The notes: generated from the letters alone by a model not told the origin. Numbered from the stretch's first letter, positions 24,435 to 33,102 are shown. The stretch: DNA of 64,000 nt from Allocatelliglobosispora scoriae (GCF_014204945.1 NZ_JACHMN010000003.1:1922001-1986000); one strand, 5' to 3'. Translations and numbers: made by a program.

Positions 24435-25487
24435 TCACCGCCGGACGCCCGTGATCACCACGTCGCCGAGGCCGCCGACATACAGGCGGCCGGTCGGGTC
24501 GAAGCCGGCCTCGCCGAACCACTCCTCGTACTCGGCGCAGGTGTAGACCATGCCCTCGCCGCTCGCGACCGTCAGGAAGTACGCCGACAGTGCCGCCGCG
24601 AGGTCCGGGCCGGTGCCGTCGTCGTCCGCGCCCGGCGTGACGACGAAGATCCCGGCTCCCGGCTCGACCGCGCGAGCCGCCTTGGCCAGCAGCTCCTTGT
24701 TGCGCTCGATCGACCAGATCTCCAGGAAGTGGCCGAACAGCACGGCGTCACAGCCCTTGGGGAACTCGTCGTTGAAGGCGTCGAGACCGATCGCGCGGAC
24801 CCGGTCGCTGAGGTCGAGGGTGGCGATCTTCTCGTTGGCCGCCTCGGCGACGGTCGGCAGGTCGACGATGGTGACCTGCAGGTGCGGCCACCGGCGGGCC
24901 AGGTGGGTGGCGTTGATCGCCGTCCCGCCGCCGATGTCCAGCAGGTGCGTGTAACCCGAGAGGTCGAGGTGCTGCATGAGCTCCTCGGCGACGAGCCGGC
25001 TGACCGACCCCATCATGTTGTGGAACGTCTTCTCCAGCTTGGGGTCCTGCGCGAGCCGCCCGTAGAGCGTCGGCGAGTCGCCCGGGATCGCCTTCTGGAG
25101 GCCGACGTTGGTGTACTCCTTGATGGACTCGTAGAACCAGGCCATCGGGCGGTAGTTGACGTGCTGCTCCCACGGCACGAACGCGGCCGGGACGTCGTCG
25201 AGCTTGCCGGCGAGCGGCTCGGAGACCGCCGTGTTGTAGTACTTGTCGCCGTCCTTGCGCAGCAGCCCGGCCGAGGTGGCGCCGAGCAGCAGGATGCGGG
25301 CGGGCTGGTTCTGGATCTCCAGTCGGCTCGCGATCTCCTCGCGGGTGAGCCCCGGCTCGCGACCGAGCAGCTCGAAGAGCCCGAACTCGCAGGCGGCGGC
25401 GAGGTACTGGAATCGGTAGTGCGCGTAGAAGAGCTCACGAAGCGGGTCGATCTGGTTCGTCCGTGAGTCGTTGGGTACCGTAGTCAA
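24435..25487 (-). CDS. SAM-dependent O-methyltransferase (350 aa)
   Basis: Two-domain small-molecule methyltransferase: an N-terminal winged-helix dimerisation domain (about 15-100, FELLGREPGLTREEIASRLEI) and a Rossmann domain with SAM motif I LLDIGGGTAIN (about 185-195). This fits the antibiotic O-methyltransferase family (methyltransferase 2 type). It is likely to methylate a phenol introduced by the cluster's hydroxylases. It starts at a TTG with AAGGAG 7 bases upstream. It lies 88 bases downstream of the cupin gene and is probably cotranscribed with it. Confidence 0.9.
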   Translation of the reverse strand: MTTVPNDSRTNQIDPLRELFYAHYRFQYLAAACEFGLFELLGREPGLTREEIASRLEIQNQPARILLLGATSAGLLRKDGDKYYNTAVSEPLAGKLDDVPAAFVPWEQHVNYRPMAWFYESIKEYTNVGLQKAIPGDSPTLYGRLAQDPKLEKTFHNMMGSVSRLVAEELMQHLDLSGYTHLLDIGGGTAINATHLARRWPHLQVTIVDLPTVAEAANEKIATLDLSDRVRAIGLDAFNDEFPKGCDAVLFGHFLEIWSIERNKELLAKAARAVEPGAGIFVVTPGADDDGTGPDLAAALSAYFLTVASGEGMVYTCAEYEEWFGEAGFDPTGRLYVGGLGDVVITGVRR

Positions 25488-25575
25488 CGTTCAACTCCTT
25501 TGTGGACAGTGTGAAGGGTGTTCGACGCGAAGGCCGGCCCGGCGACGACAGTCACCGATCGCTACCGCAACCTGG

Positions 25576-26121
25576 TCAGAGGTCCTCGGGGGAGCGGATC
25601 ACCGGCGTCAGCTGCTCGGTGTGGTGCCGCCGCCGGATCTCGGCGACCGCTTCGCTCAGCGCCGCCTCGTCGGACGGCGGTGCGGCGAGCAGGTCCGCGA
25701 TGTCCTGCTGGTAGACCTCGTGGCCGGCCGGTGACGCCATGAAGAGCATCCGCATCGGGCCGGGTCCCGGGTTCCGGAAGCCGTGGGGGGTCTTGGCCGG
25801 CACGTACATCACGCTGCCGACGGGTGCACGAGCCACCCGGGCACCGCTGGCCGACTCCCAGTCCCGCCAGGATCCGGGTCCGGTCGTGCGCACCACCGGC
25901 TCGAAGGCGAAGAGCTCCAGCTCGCCCTCGAGCACGTAGAAGATCTCCTCGTGATGGGCATGGATGTGTGCCCCGACGTCGAATCCGGGTCCGAACCGGC
26001 ACTCGACCGCCAGCAGGTTCGGAGTGTGGATCTCGCCGACCTTCAGGCTCAGCTGGTGGCCGATCGGCTTGCCTTCGCCCGGTCCGAGCACGAATCCATC
26101 GTGTCCTTCATTCACGCTCAT
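25576..26121 (-). CDS. cupin-domain protein (181 aa)
   Basis: Single conserved cupin domain. Motif 1 HIHAHHEEIFYVLEGELELF supplies the His-x-His...Glu metal ligands, and motif 2 PVGSVMYVPAKTPHGFRN supplies the last His. An extended C-terminus is rich in acidic and basic residues. Cupins of this kind can be dioxygenases, isomerases, cyclases or simple binding proteins. With aminophenol precursors here an oxygenative role is conceivable, but the sequence is not obviously 3-hydroxyanthranilate dioxygenase. It is first in an operon with the O-methyltransferase, driven by a copy of the monooxygenase promoter. Confidence 0.85.
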   Translation of the reverse strand: MSVNEGHDGFVLGPGEGKPIGHQLSLKVGEIHTPNLLAVECRFGPGFDVGAHIHAHHEEIFYVLEGELELFAFEPVVRTTGPGSWRDWESASGARVARAPVGSVMYVPAKTPHGFRNPGPGPMRMLFMASPAGHEVYQQDIADLLAAPPSDEAALSEAVAEIRRRHHTEQLTPVIRSPEDL

Positions 26122-26133
26122 ATCTGCTCCCCT

Positions 26134-26185
26134 TCGTACTGGGGTTGGTGAATTCGATCTCCGGATGCAGGTCGGCCCGTGTGTT
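26134..26185 (-). pseudogene. relic of a PheA/TfdB-type monooxygenase gene
   Basis: On the minus strand this segment aligns with 19236-19285 of the 558-aa monooxygenase gene (codons 35-51). The shared core includes CCTGCATCCG and TTCACCAACCCCAG. Together with the 69-bp promoter copy just upstream, it indicates that a second monooxygenase gene once stood here. Most of it was lost, bringing its promoter next to the cupin gene. Confidence 0.75.
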
Positions 26186-26208
26186 CCCTGAGCTCCGCCG
26201 CCTCCGTT

Positions 26209-26277
26209 ATCGAAGTGACACAGGTAGTCTCTGCGGCCGACCGCAGCCCTACATCACGTGTTCCTGGGATCTTGATC
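26209..26277 (-). repeat. 69-bp promoter repeat, copy B
   Basis: About 87% identical and gap-free to 19043-19111. It is oriented towards the cupin/methyltransferase operon, with its shared element at 26252-26264. Confidence 0.85.
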
Positions 26278-26484
26278 GTTGATCATGAATGCGGACGGGT
26301 GCCGGCGGGCGGCCGGGGGGCGTTCGGCTCGCGTACCGATGGCCGAGTTGCGCCAGGGCGCGGCGCCGCTGCGCGGCGAAGATCATTTCATCGACAGGTG
26401 CAGATTAGGGGGCTTGTCCTGATCGGTGTGCCACTCGATGATCGACATCGATATCCGATGATGTTCCTCGAGAGGATCTGCATC

Positions 26485-29382
26485 ATGACACCCCTCCCCA
26501 AACGTCGGGGCGGTCTGCGGCGGACGCTGCTCGCCGTCACTGCGGCACTACTGCTCAGTCCGCCGGTCGTGACCATGGCGGCCCAGCCCGCGGCGGCCCT
26601 GCCGCCTGGCTACAAGGGCATCCAGGCCGGTGCCGTGCTCAACGACGACTGCTCGCTGTCGGTGTCCGGGCAGAAGATCTCCGGCCCCGGTGCCGACACG
26701 GCCGTCCTGAACGCCACCAAGTGGCTGCGGATCGACTTCCGCATCGCCCGGACCTGCCGCGACGCCTACGTCAACCTGCTCGCGGGGCTGCCGTCGCACA
26801 TCTCGATCATCGGTCTGCTGGACTCCGAGTTCTCCAACGCCGAACCGGTCGACTTCGCCCAGCACGCCGTGGAGATCGCCTGCGACGGCGGCTACGGCCG
26901 GGTCACCGTCTGGGAGATCCGCAACGAACCCAATCACAACGACACGTGGCTGGAGCCGGCGCGGTTCGGCGAGTTCGTGGCCCGGTCGGCCTACCGGATC
27001 CACTCCGAGTGCCATGACGAGGTCATCAGCGGCGGCCTGGTCGGCGACTCGGGGCGCGGTCCGGTCTGGACCTACATCACCGACACGAGCGCGGCCATCG
27101 CGGCCCATCCCGAGTGGAGCAACAGCGCCTACACCTCGCTCAACGCGGCGGTCGACGGTGTCGGCATCCACCCCTACTCCTACGCCCGGCGGATGCACAT
27201 CACCGAAGAGCCGCACCAGCCGCTGGCGGACTTCCTCTGGCACATGACGGGCGAGCGGGGCAACCCGGTCAGCGGTGAGCGGATCTACGTGACCGAGTTC
27301 GGCTACCGGATGCAGGACAACAACATCGACGAGCTGAAGCCCGAGGAGATGGCCGACGAGGGCGAGCAGTGCGACAACCTCGTCGAGGGGTTCCAGCAGA
27401 TCGCGGCCAGCGGCATCTACGCCGCGACCTGGTTCACCCTGATGGACTGGGACGACGAGCACCGCCGGTTCGGCCTCTACAACATCAACAACGGCCCCGA
27501 GCGGCTCGCCCGCTACGGCTACGTCGACGGCAACTGCGCCGGTCCGACGGCCGGCGTCTTCAACGAGGAGGCCGACCAGCTCCAGTGGACCAGCACCGCG
27601 CTCGCCGGGACGGCCGGCCGGGCGTCGCTCGCCGCGACCAGCTATGAGATCGCCGTCGCCCCGCCGGGCTCGTCGGCCTTCTCCATCATCAAGACCTCGA
27701 GCCAACCCTTCCTGCCGATGTACGCCTTCAATCCGCCGCTCGCGGTGGGCGTGCACCGGTGGAAGGTCACCCGGATCACCGACGGCAGGCGTTACCCGTC
27801 GCCGGGCCAGTGGACCTTCAACTACCTCGGCCGACCGTCCCCGCCGACCGGTGCCTACGCCGCCGGCGGCTCGACCGGCACCTTCTACACGATCAATTGG
27901 ACCGACAACGCGATCAGCGAGACCGGTTACGAGATCTCCAACAGCTTCGAGACCAGGATCGCCCCGGCCAACGCCACCAGCCTCACCTGGACCGGCGCGA
28001 CCCCGGGCGTGAAGGACTGCTTCCGGGTCCGCTCCTACAACGCCTTCGGCCCGTCCTACTGGGCGCTGGAGACCTGCGCCACGACACCGTCGCTGCCCAC
28101 GGCGCCGTCGAACGTCACGGCGACGGTGCTCAGCGGGACCAGCGTACGCGTCAACTGGGCCGACCTGGCCGGCAACGAGACCGGCTACCAGGTCTCCGAC
28201 GGCACGACCACCGTGTCGCTGGCGGCGAACTCGACCACATACACCTGGAGCGGCCTGACGATGGGCACGACCAAGTGCTTCACCGTCCGCTCCTACAACA
28301 CGGTCGGCTACTCGCCGTGGTCGGGCAGTGTCTGCGCGACGCTGCCGACGATCCCGATCGCACCCGCCGGGCAGACCGCGACCGTCGCCAGCGGCACCAG
28401 CATCACGCTGACCTGGCAGGACAAGTCGACCAACGAGTGGGGCTTCGAGATCTCCAACGGCACCACCACCAACGTGGTCGGCGCCAACAGCACCAGCTAC
28501 ACGTGGGGTGGCCTCGCCAACGGCACCTACCTGTGCCTGATGGTGCGGTCCTACAACAACGCCGGGTACTCGGCCTGGACGCCGTATGCCTGCGCCACCA
28601 CCCCGACGATCCCGGTGGCGCCCAACGCGCAGACCGCGACCGTGGTGAGCGGCACCAGCATCCGGATCAACTGGGCCGACCGCTCCGCCAACGAGTGGGG
28701 TTTCGAGATCTCCAACGGCACCACGTCCACCGTGGTCGGCGCCAACAGCACCAGCTACACCTGGGGCGGGCTCGCCAACGGCACCTACATGTGCTTCATG
28801 GTGCGCGCCTACAACCAGGCCGGCTACTCGCCGTGGACGCCGTACGCCTGCGCGACGACGCCGACGATCCCGATCGCCCCGGCGGGGCAGACCGCGACCC
28901 CGATCAGCGGTACGCAGATCACCGTGACCTGGCAGGACCGGTCGAACAACGAGACCAGCTTCCAGCTCTACAACGGCGTCAGCTACCTCACCCTGCCCGC
29001 CAACACGACCAGCTACACGTGGGGCGGGCTCGCCAACGGCACCTACATGTGCTTCTCGATCAAGGCGGTGAACCTGGCCGGGCAGTCGGCGTCGACGCCG
29101 TACGCCTGTGCGACGACGCCGACGGTTCCGGCCGTGCCGACCAACCAGACGGCGACACCGATCAGCACCTCGCAGATCCGCGTCAACTGGGTCGACCGGT
29201 CCACCAACGAGATCGGTTTCCAGGTCTTCGACGGGGTGACCTACTGGACGGTCCCGGCGAACACGACCGTCTTCACGCGTACCGGCCTGGCCTCGAAGAA
29301 GTACATGTGCTTCGCGATCAGGTCCTACAACTCCGTCGGCTACTCGGCCTTCACGCCGTACGCCTGCGCGACGACCTTCTAG
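26485..29382 (+). CDS. secreted glycoside hydrolase (clan GH-A) with fibronectin-III repeats (965 aa)
   Basis: An N-terminal signal peptide (RRTLLAVTAALLLSPPVVTMAAQPAAA) is followed by a TIM-barrel glycosidase domain (about 45-350). Its probable acid/base is Glu148 (EIRNEPNHND) and its nucleophile Glu271 (YVTEFGYR). After a linker and one divergent beta-sandwich come six fibronectin-III-like repeats of about 85 residues, each ending near CAT(T/L)P. Repeats 3-5 are nearly identical (SNGTTT-VVGANSTSYTWGGLANGTY), pointing to recent expansion. Its role is probably extracellular polysaccharide degradation; the substrate family is unknown. The ATG at 26485 has GAGAGGA upstream. It is outside the biosynthetic cluster. 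Confidence 0.85.
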   Translation: MTPLPKRRGGLRRTLLAVTAALLLSPPVVTMAAQPAAALPPGYKGIQAGAVLNDDCSLSVSGQKISGPGADTAVLNATKWLRIDFRIARTCRDAYVNLLAGLPSHISIIGLLDSEFSNAEPVDFAQHAVEIACDGGYGRVTVWEIRNEPNHNDTWLEPARFGEFVARSAYRIHSECHDEVISGGLVGDSGRGPVWTYITDTSAAIAAHPEWSNSAYTSLNAAVDGVGIHPYSYARRMHITEEPHQPLADFLWHMTGERGNPVSGERIYVTEFGYRMQDNNIDELKPEEMADEGEQCDNLVEGFQQIAASGIYAATWFTLMDWDDEHRRFGLYNINNGPERLARYGYVDGNCAGPTAGVFNEEADQLQWTSTALAGTAGRASLAATSYEIAVAPPGSSAFSIIKTSSQPFLPMYAFNPPLAVGVHRWKVTRITDGRRYPSPGQWTFNYLGRPSPPTGAYAAGGSTGTFYTINWTDNAISETGYEISNSFETRIAPANATSLTWTGATPGVKDCFRVRSYNAFGPSYWALETCATTPSLPTAPSNVTATVLSGTSVRVNWADLAGNETGYQVSDGTTTVSLAANSTTYTWSGLTMGTTKCFTVRSYNTVGYSPWSGSVCATLPTIPIAPAGQTATVASGTSITLTWQDKSTNEWGFEISNGTTTNVVGANSTSYTWGGLANGTYLCLMVRSYNNAGYSAWTPYACATTPTIPVAPNAQTATVVSGTSIRINWADRSANEWGFEISNGTTSTVVGANSTSYTWGGLANGTYMCFMVRAYNQAGYSPWTPYACATTPTIPIAPAGQTATPISGTQITVTWQDRSNNETSFQLYNGVSYLTLPANTTSYTWGGLANGTYMCFSIKAVNLAGQSASTPYACATTPTVPAVPTNQTATPISTSQIRVNWVDRSTNEIGFQVFDGVTYWTVPANTTVFTRTGLASKKYMCFAIRSYNSVGYSAFTPYACATTF

Positions 29383-29393
29383 AGGACGGGGGA

Positions 29394-29424
29394 GGGCCGG
29401 GCGGGTGCGTCACCCGCCCGGCCC
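29394..29424. terminator. bidirectional hairpin terminator
   Basis: A perfect 14-bp inverted repeat (GGGCCGGGCGGGTG / CACCCGCCCGGCCC) with a 3-base loop lies between the convergent glycosidase and protease-inhibitor genes. Confidence 0.9.
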
Positions 29425-29431
29425 TGGGGGT

Positions 29432-29902
29432 TCAGCAGCCGGTGGTGCTGAACGAGTGCGAGGAACCGGAGTTGTCCCAGCCGATGTCGCGCAGGTCGGG
29501 GAATCCCCAGCCGGGGGAGAGGCAGACGTTGCCCGGGTGCGCGCTGGTGCTGGTGTAGTTGTAGCCGGCGTACATGCGCACCCGCATGTTCTGCGAGCTG
29601 TTGTTGAGGATCGCCGACGGCGAGTCGTTGAGGCTCACGCCGTCGCTCCAGTAGTTGTTGCGGTAGTCGCCGTCGGAGCCGTACCACTCGTAGCGGTTCA
29701 CGTCCGAGCCCGGGTTGGTGTAACGCCAGACGCAGAAGTAGCCCGACGGGCAGCTCGGGCCGGCGAGCAGGCCGGCGCCCGCGGTGACGGTGACGCCCAT
29801 CTCCGCGGCGGTCACCCCGCCTGCGGCCGAGTGGGCCGAGGTCGGGACGGCCATCGCCGCGGCGAACGCCATCACGCCGACCGCGATGCGTAGAGCACGC
29901 AT
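29432..29902 (-). CDS. secreted peptidase inhibitor family I36-like protein (156 aa)
   Basis: A signal peptide (MRALRIAVGVMAFAAAMAVPTSAHSA) precedes a small domain with CPSGYFCVWRYTNPGSDVNRYEW and later cysteines. This is the pattern of the I36 family of secreted streptomycete metalloprotease inhibitors. It is presumably extracellular. It lies 53 bases downstream of the 289-aa gene and may be cotranscribed. Inhibitory activity is inferred from family resemblance only. Confidence 0.8.
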   Translation of the reverse strand: MRALRIAVGVMAFAAAMAVPTSAHSAAGGVTAAEMGVTVTAGAGLLAGPSCPSGYFCVWRYTNPGSDVNRYEWYGSDGDYRNNYWSDGVSLNDSPSAILNNSSQNMRVRMYAGYNYTSTSAHPGNVCLSPGWGFPDLRDIGWDNSGSSHSFSTTGC

Positions 29903-29955
29903 GTGTGTGCCTCCTTGTGGGTGGTTGAGCCCGCGGCTACATGCCGCGGACGGCT

Positions 29956-30825
29956 TCAGCGGGCAGCGGTGATCTCGCGGGCCCGGGGGAGCGCAGCACG
30001 CTGCATGCTCCGGTGGTGCCGGACGGCGTCCCGGTTGTCGCGGCCGACCTCGAGGGTGTATTTCTCGTCGAGCTCGCGGGCGACCCTGCCGAACCCGGAC
30101 GCCACCGCGCAGTCGGCGGCGGCGGTCGCGTCGGCCAGCTCGACCCGCCTGGCCTCGGCGGGGCCGCCGGTGGCGGCGCCCGCGGCGACCCGCAGCTCGT
30201 CGGGGGTGGCGGCGGTGATGCCCCGCTCCCGCAGGCAGGTGCTCCAGGCCGTCTGAGCTGCCTGGTACGCGGGGTCGGCCAGCACGCGGGGGATCACCAG
30301 CGGGCTGAGGTTGGTGGCGATGGCGGAGACCCCGAACCACGTCGGGTGGTCGCCGTAGAGCCGCCCTCGGGCGGTGGCGATGCAGGAGCGGGTGTCGGCG
30401 GTCAGGGTCTGCCCGGTCGGCAGCGTGACCGAGAGCACCTCCTGCTGGGTGCCGATCAGCGCGGTCTGGAACGCGGGGCTGTCGTCACGGTTGCCGGGTT
30501 CGCGGGCCAGCGCGTCTAGACTGTCCTGGATGTCGCTGCCGTAGCCGTGCAGGCGTGCCCAGGCGGGATCGTCGATCACATAGCGGAAGTCGCGCTCGTC
30601 GGGCAGGGTGGCCGGGTCCCGGGCCGTGTAGCGGAAGCCGTGCTCGCTCATGCACCGGCCGACGAGGATGTCCTCGGCGTAGTTGAGCAGCCGCTCCTCG
30701 TCCCGGCTGAGGGCCGGACCGATCGCGGGACTCGGCTGCGGGTCGCCGGCGGCCATCGCGTTGACCGCGACGGCGGTGCCGACGCCGAGCGCGATGACCA
30801 ACAGCACGCCGCCCAGGTATCTCAT
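29956..30825 (-). CDS. membrane-anchored or secreted hypothetical protein (289 aa)
   Basis: One hydrophobic N-terminal segment (YLGGVLLVIALGVGTAVAVNAMA) suggests a signal anchor. The rest is a soluble, Ala-rich domain with conserved-looking cysteines (VGRCMSEHGFRY, RSCIATARGRLYGDH, WSTCLRERG, ADCAVASGFG). The paired Cys-containing motifs are reminiscent of other actinomycete secreted proteins of unknown role. I cannot assign a function. It precedes the protease inhibitor gene. Confidence 0.75.
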   Translation of the reverse strand: MRYLGGVLLVIALGVGTAVAVNAMAAGDPQPSPAIGPALSRDEERLLNYAEDILVGRCMSEHGFRYTARDPATLPDERDFRYVIDDPAWARLHGYGSDIQDSLDALAREPGNRDDSPAFQTALIGTQQEVLSVTLPTGQTLTADTRSCIATARGRLYGDHPTWFGVSAIATNLSPLVIPRVLADPAYQAAQTAWSTCLRERGITAATPDELRVAAGAATGGPAEARRVELADATAAADCAVASGFGRVARELDEKYTLEVGRDNRDAVRHHRSMQRAALPRAREITAAR

Positions 30826-30916
30826 GGACGTCGACCCTAGGCATCGTTATATCGATAGAAATCCCGCTGCGGGTTGAGATGTCCGTGCGACTTCCGTGGT
30901 AGTCCGGCCGCGGCGT

Positions 30917-31960
30917 CTACCGCACCGGCTGGATGCCCGGCCGCCAGCCGAGTGCCGGTCCGAGCCGGCCGGCGATGTCGGTGAGGATCTGCACGTAGTC
31001 GTCATGGTCGAAGGTGAACGGCAGCGCGAACGCCACCTCGTCGATCTCCCGGAAGGCCGCGTGCGCGTAGAGCCGCTCGGCGATCTGCTCCGAGGTCCCG
31101 ACGAGGTCGAGGGCGAACATCATCCGGGCCGGGCCCTGCGGCACGGCGGTCCGCGGGGTGCGCTTCTCGGCGTAGGCGGTGTATCTGGCCCGCTGCTCCG
31201 GTGTGGCGCTGTCGGTGGGGATGACGACGAGGCCCTGCGAGACACGGGCGGCGGCACCGGCGGGATGCGCGGCGCGGAAGGCCCGCACGTGCGACAGCTG
31301 GATCTCGGCGAAATCCTCCGACTCCTCGGCCTTCACGACACTGCTGGTCAGGAAGTTCATCCCGTTCTCGCCGGCCCACTGCGCCGAGCGCAGGCTCGCA
31401 CCGCCGTACCACATACGCGCGCTCAGGCCCGGCGAGTGGGGCTGGACCCGGTCGGAGAAGACCTCGAAGCCCTCGACCCCGCGGAAGGCGGTGACCGGCT
31501 CGCCGCGGACGCCGTCGAGCAGGCGGCGCACCCGCTGATAGCTGAAGTCCTCCGCCTCGGCGGTGTCGGGGTAGAGCGCGTCCTTGACCTGGTCGAAGTG
31601 CATCGGCGGGCCGACGCTCACCCCCGGATTGAGCCGGCCGCCGGACAGGATGTCGACGGTCGCCAGGTCCTCGGCGAGACGCAGCGGGTTCTCCCAGCCC
31701 AGCGGGGTGACCGCCGTGCCGAGCTCGATGCGCTGCGTGCGCTGCGACGCCGCCGCGAGCAGTGCCACCGGCGAGGACACACCGAACTGCAGGTGCCGGT
31801 GCCGGACCCAGGCGCTGTCGAACCCCAGCTGCTCGCCCAGCTCGATGATCTCCAGCGTCGACCGGTGCCCCCGGCCCGGATCGGCCTCGTCGAACAGCCC
31901 GATGGTCAGGAAGCCCAGCTTGCGCAGCGGTCGTTCGGGCAGCGGCACGGGATCCTCCAT
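30917..31960 (-). CDS. LLM-class flavin-dependent oxidoreductase (347 aa)
   Basis: Luciferase-like monooxygenase fold: LGFLTIGLFDEADPGRGHRSTLEIIELGEQLGFDSAWVRHRHLQFG at the N-terminus, PLGWENPLRLAEDLATVDILSGGRLNPGVS in the middle and GTSEQIAERL near the end. It probably uses FMN or F420 to oxidise a small substrate, which is not identifiable. The start is uncertain between ATG 31960 and ATG 31978, since neither has a strong ribosome binding site. It is transcribed in the same direction as the DUF1810 gene 38 bases upstream. Confidence 0.87.
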   Translation of the reverse strand: MEDPVPLPERPLRKLGFLTIGLFDEADPGRGHRSTLEIIELGEQLGFDSAWVRHRHLQFGVSSPVALLAAASQRTQRIELGTAVTPLGWENPLRLAEDLATVDILSGGRLNPGVSVGPPMHFDQVKDALYPDTAEAEDFSYQRVRRLLDGVRGEPVTAFRGVEGFEVFSDRVQPHSPGLSARMWYGGASLRSAQWAGENGMNFLTSSVVKAEESEDFAEIQLSHVRAFRAAHPAGAAARVSQGLVVIPTDSATPEQRARYTAYAEKRTPRTAVPQGPARMMFALDLVGTSEQIAERLYAHAAFREIDEVAFALPFTFDHDDYVQILTDIAGRLGPALGWRPGIQPVR

Positions 31961-31998
31961 CGTCCGGGTAGCGACCATCGTGCCAGGCCGCGGCGGCG

Positions 31999-32424
31999 TC
32001 AGAGCAGCCGGTCGGTCGCCTGGTCCGCGTCGCCGCCGAAGAACACGTCCAGCACCTGCTGGAAGATCCGCTCCTGCGGGTCTGCGCGCAGGAACAGCGT
32101 CATCGACGACCGCAGCTTCACCGCGTCGATCCCGCCGAAGATCTCCTCGGCGGACCGCCCGGAAGTGCCGGCCACCACCGACGCGCACTCCCGCAGCCGG
32201 GCGCCGAGCACCTCGTGCCGCAGGTAGGCGCGTGCCTCGGCGAGCGAACCGATGGCGTAGCGCTGCGACATGGAGCTCATGCCCAGGCCCGCCACCTGCG
32301 GGAACACGAACCACATCCAGTGTCCGGTCTTGAAGCCCCGCCGCAGCTCCGCCAGCGCCCCGGCATAGGTGCCGAAGTCGTCCTGGGCGGCGACGAAGCG
32401 GCCGAGATCGTAAGCGTCCTCCAT
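31999..32424 (-). CDS. DUF1810 family protein (141 aa)
   Basis: Small all-helical protein with the family signature DLGRFVAAQDDFGTYAGALAELRRGFKTGHWMWFVFPQVAGLGMSSMSQRYAIGS. DUF1810 proteins are widespread, about 140 residues long, and of unknown function. The length and N-terminus agree with the ATG at 32424. It lies just upstream of the LLM oxidoreductase gene. Confidence 0.88.
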   Translation of the reverse strand: MEDAYDLGRFVAAQDDFGTYAGALAELRRGFKTGHWMWFVFPQVAGLGMSSMSQRYAIGSLAEARAYLRHEVLGARLRECASVVAGTSGRSAEEIFGGIDAVKLRSSMTLFLRADPQERIFQQVLDVFFGGDADQATDRLL

Positions 32425-32507
32425 GCCGAACACTCTAGGAACCAGGTCCGACAACCGGTACGCCGGACGACGCCGTCTAGGATCGCGGGCATGGGAGCAC
32501 TGAAGCA

Positions 32508-32615
32508 CTGAAGCCTTGGCACCTGGTCATCGGCGGCGGTTTCTGCTGCGTGTTCGTGGTCACGATCATCGTCGCGGTGGTCCTGCTCGTGGTGCGGTCC
32601 GGCAGGAAGGGCTGA
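32508..32615 (+). CDS. 35-residue single-pass membrane microprotein with a CTG start
   Basis: From CTG at 32508 the frame reads MKPWHLVIGGGFCC, then a hydrophobic stretch (VFVVTIIVAVVLLVV), and ends RSGRKG. GGGAG lies 10 bases upstream. No ATG, GTG or TTG is available in frame. The short lipophilic design with a positively charged tail suggests a genuine membrane peptide, but the non-standard start keeps confidence low. Confidence 0.4.
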   Translation: MKPWHLVIGGGFCCVFVVTIIVAVVLLVVRSGRKG

Positions 32616-32686
32616 GCGGCCCTGGTGCCGGTGAGCCCGGGCCGGTGTCAGCGACCTCCTTGAATCGACCGTCTACATTTCGTCCT

Positions 32687-32965
32687 GTGTTCGCCTATGT
32701 GTATGTCGGAGCGCTCTTCCTCGGCATGATCCTCATGCTGTGGCTGGCCGCGACGAGCTTTCTGCCGTCCACGGGTCTGCGCCTGTTCTACGCGCTGCTC
32801 GGAGTGCTCTCCGGTGTCTACGGCGGCTATCTGGTGAAGACCGCCTTCATCGACGGCGGGCCGTTGCAGGTCGGGTTCCTCGTGCTGCCGTTCCTCCTGC
32901 CGTCCTATGCCGGATATGAGCTGTTCAAGGGCTACCGGGCCGCGAAATCCGAACAGCGCGGCTGA
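32687..32965 (+). CDS. small membrane protein (92 aa)
   Basis: About three hydrophobic helices (VYVGALFLGMILMLWLA, LRLFYALLGVLSGVYGGYLV, VGFLVLPFLLPSYAGYELF) with a basic tail. I chose the GTG at 32687 because the peptide then starts at the first helix; longer in-frame starts would add an arginine-rich extension unlike a real protein. Function unknown. Confidence 0.6.
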   Translation: MFAYVYVGALFLGMILMLWLAATSFLPSTGLRLFYALLGVLSGVYGGYLVKTAFIDGGPLQVGFLVLPFLLPSYAGYELFKGYRAAKSEQRG

Positions 32966-33102
32966 CGCCTGGTCCGGGGTCGGGCTCGCAGCCCCGCGCA
33001 GCAGGCAGGGAGGGCCGCCAAGGCCCGACCGGTGCCCGCGGGAGCAACGGTCCGGACCGGCGGCGGCCCGGGAGATCCTGGTTTTGATCCGTTCCGTGGC
33101 GG

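Larger units (their letters stand above)
26122..26484. promoter_or_regulatory. 363-bp divergent region at the cluster edge
   Basis: No intact gene. From the cupin side it contains a monooxygenase relic (26134-26185), the 69-bp promoter repeat (26209-26277) with a GGAACACGTGATG element (26252-26264, minus strand), and then about 200 bases of unassigned sequence leading to the glycosidase gene. This is the natural right edge of the cluster. Confidence 0.65.

Noticed and set aside
25576-26121. 3-hydroxyanthranilate 3,4-dioxygenase identity for the cupin
   Set aside because: The length is similar and 3-HAA is a likely pathway compound, but the motif pattern is that of general cupin_2 proteins and I cannot see the dioxygenase-specific residues.
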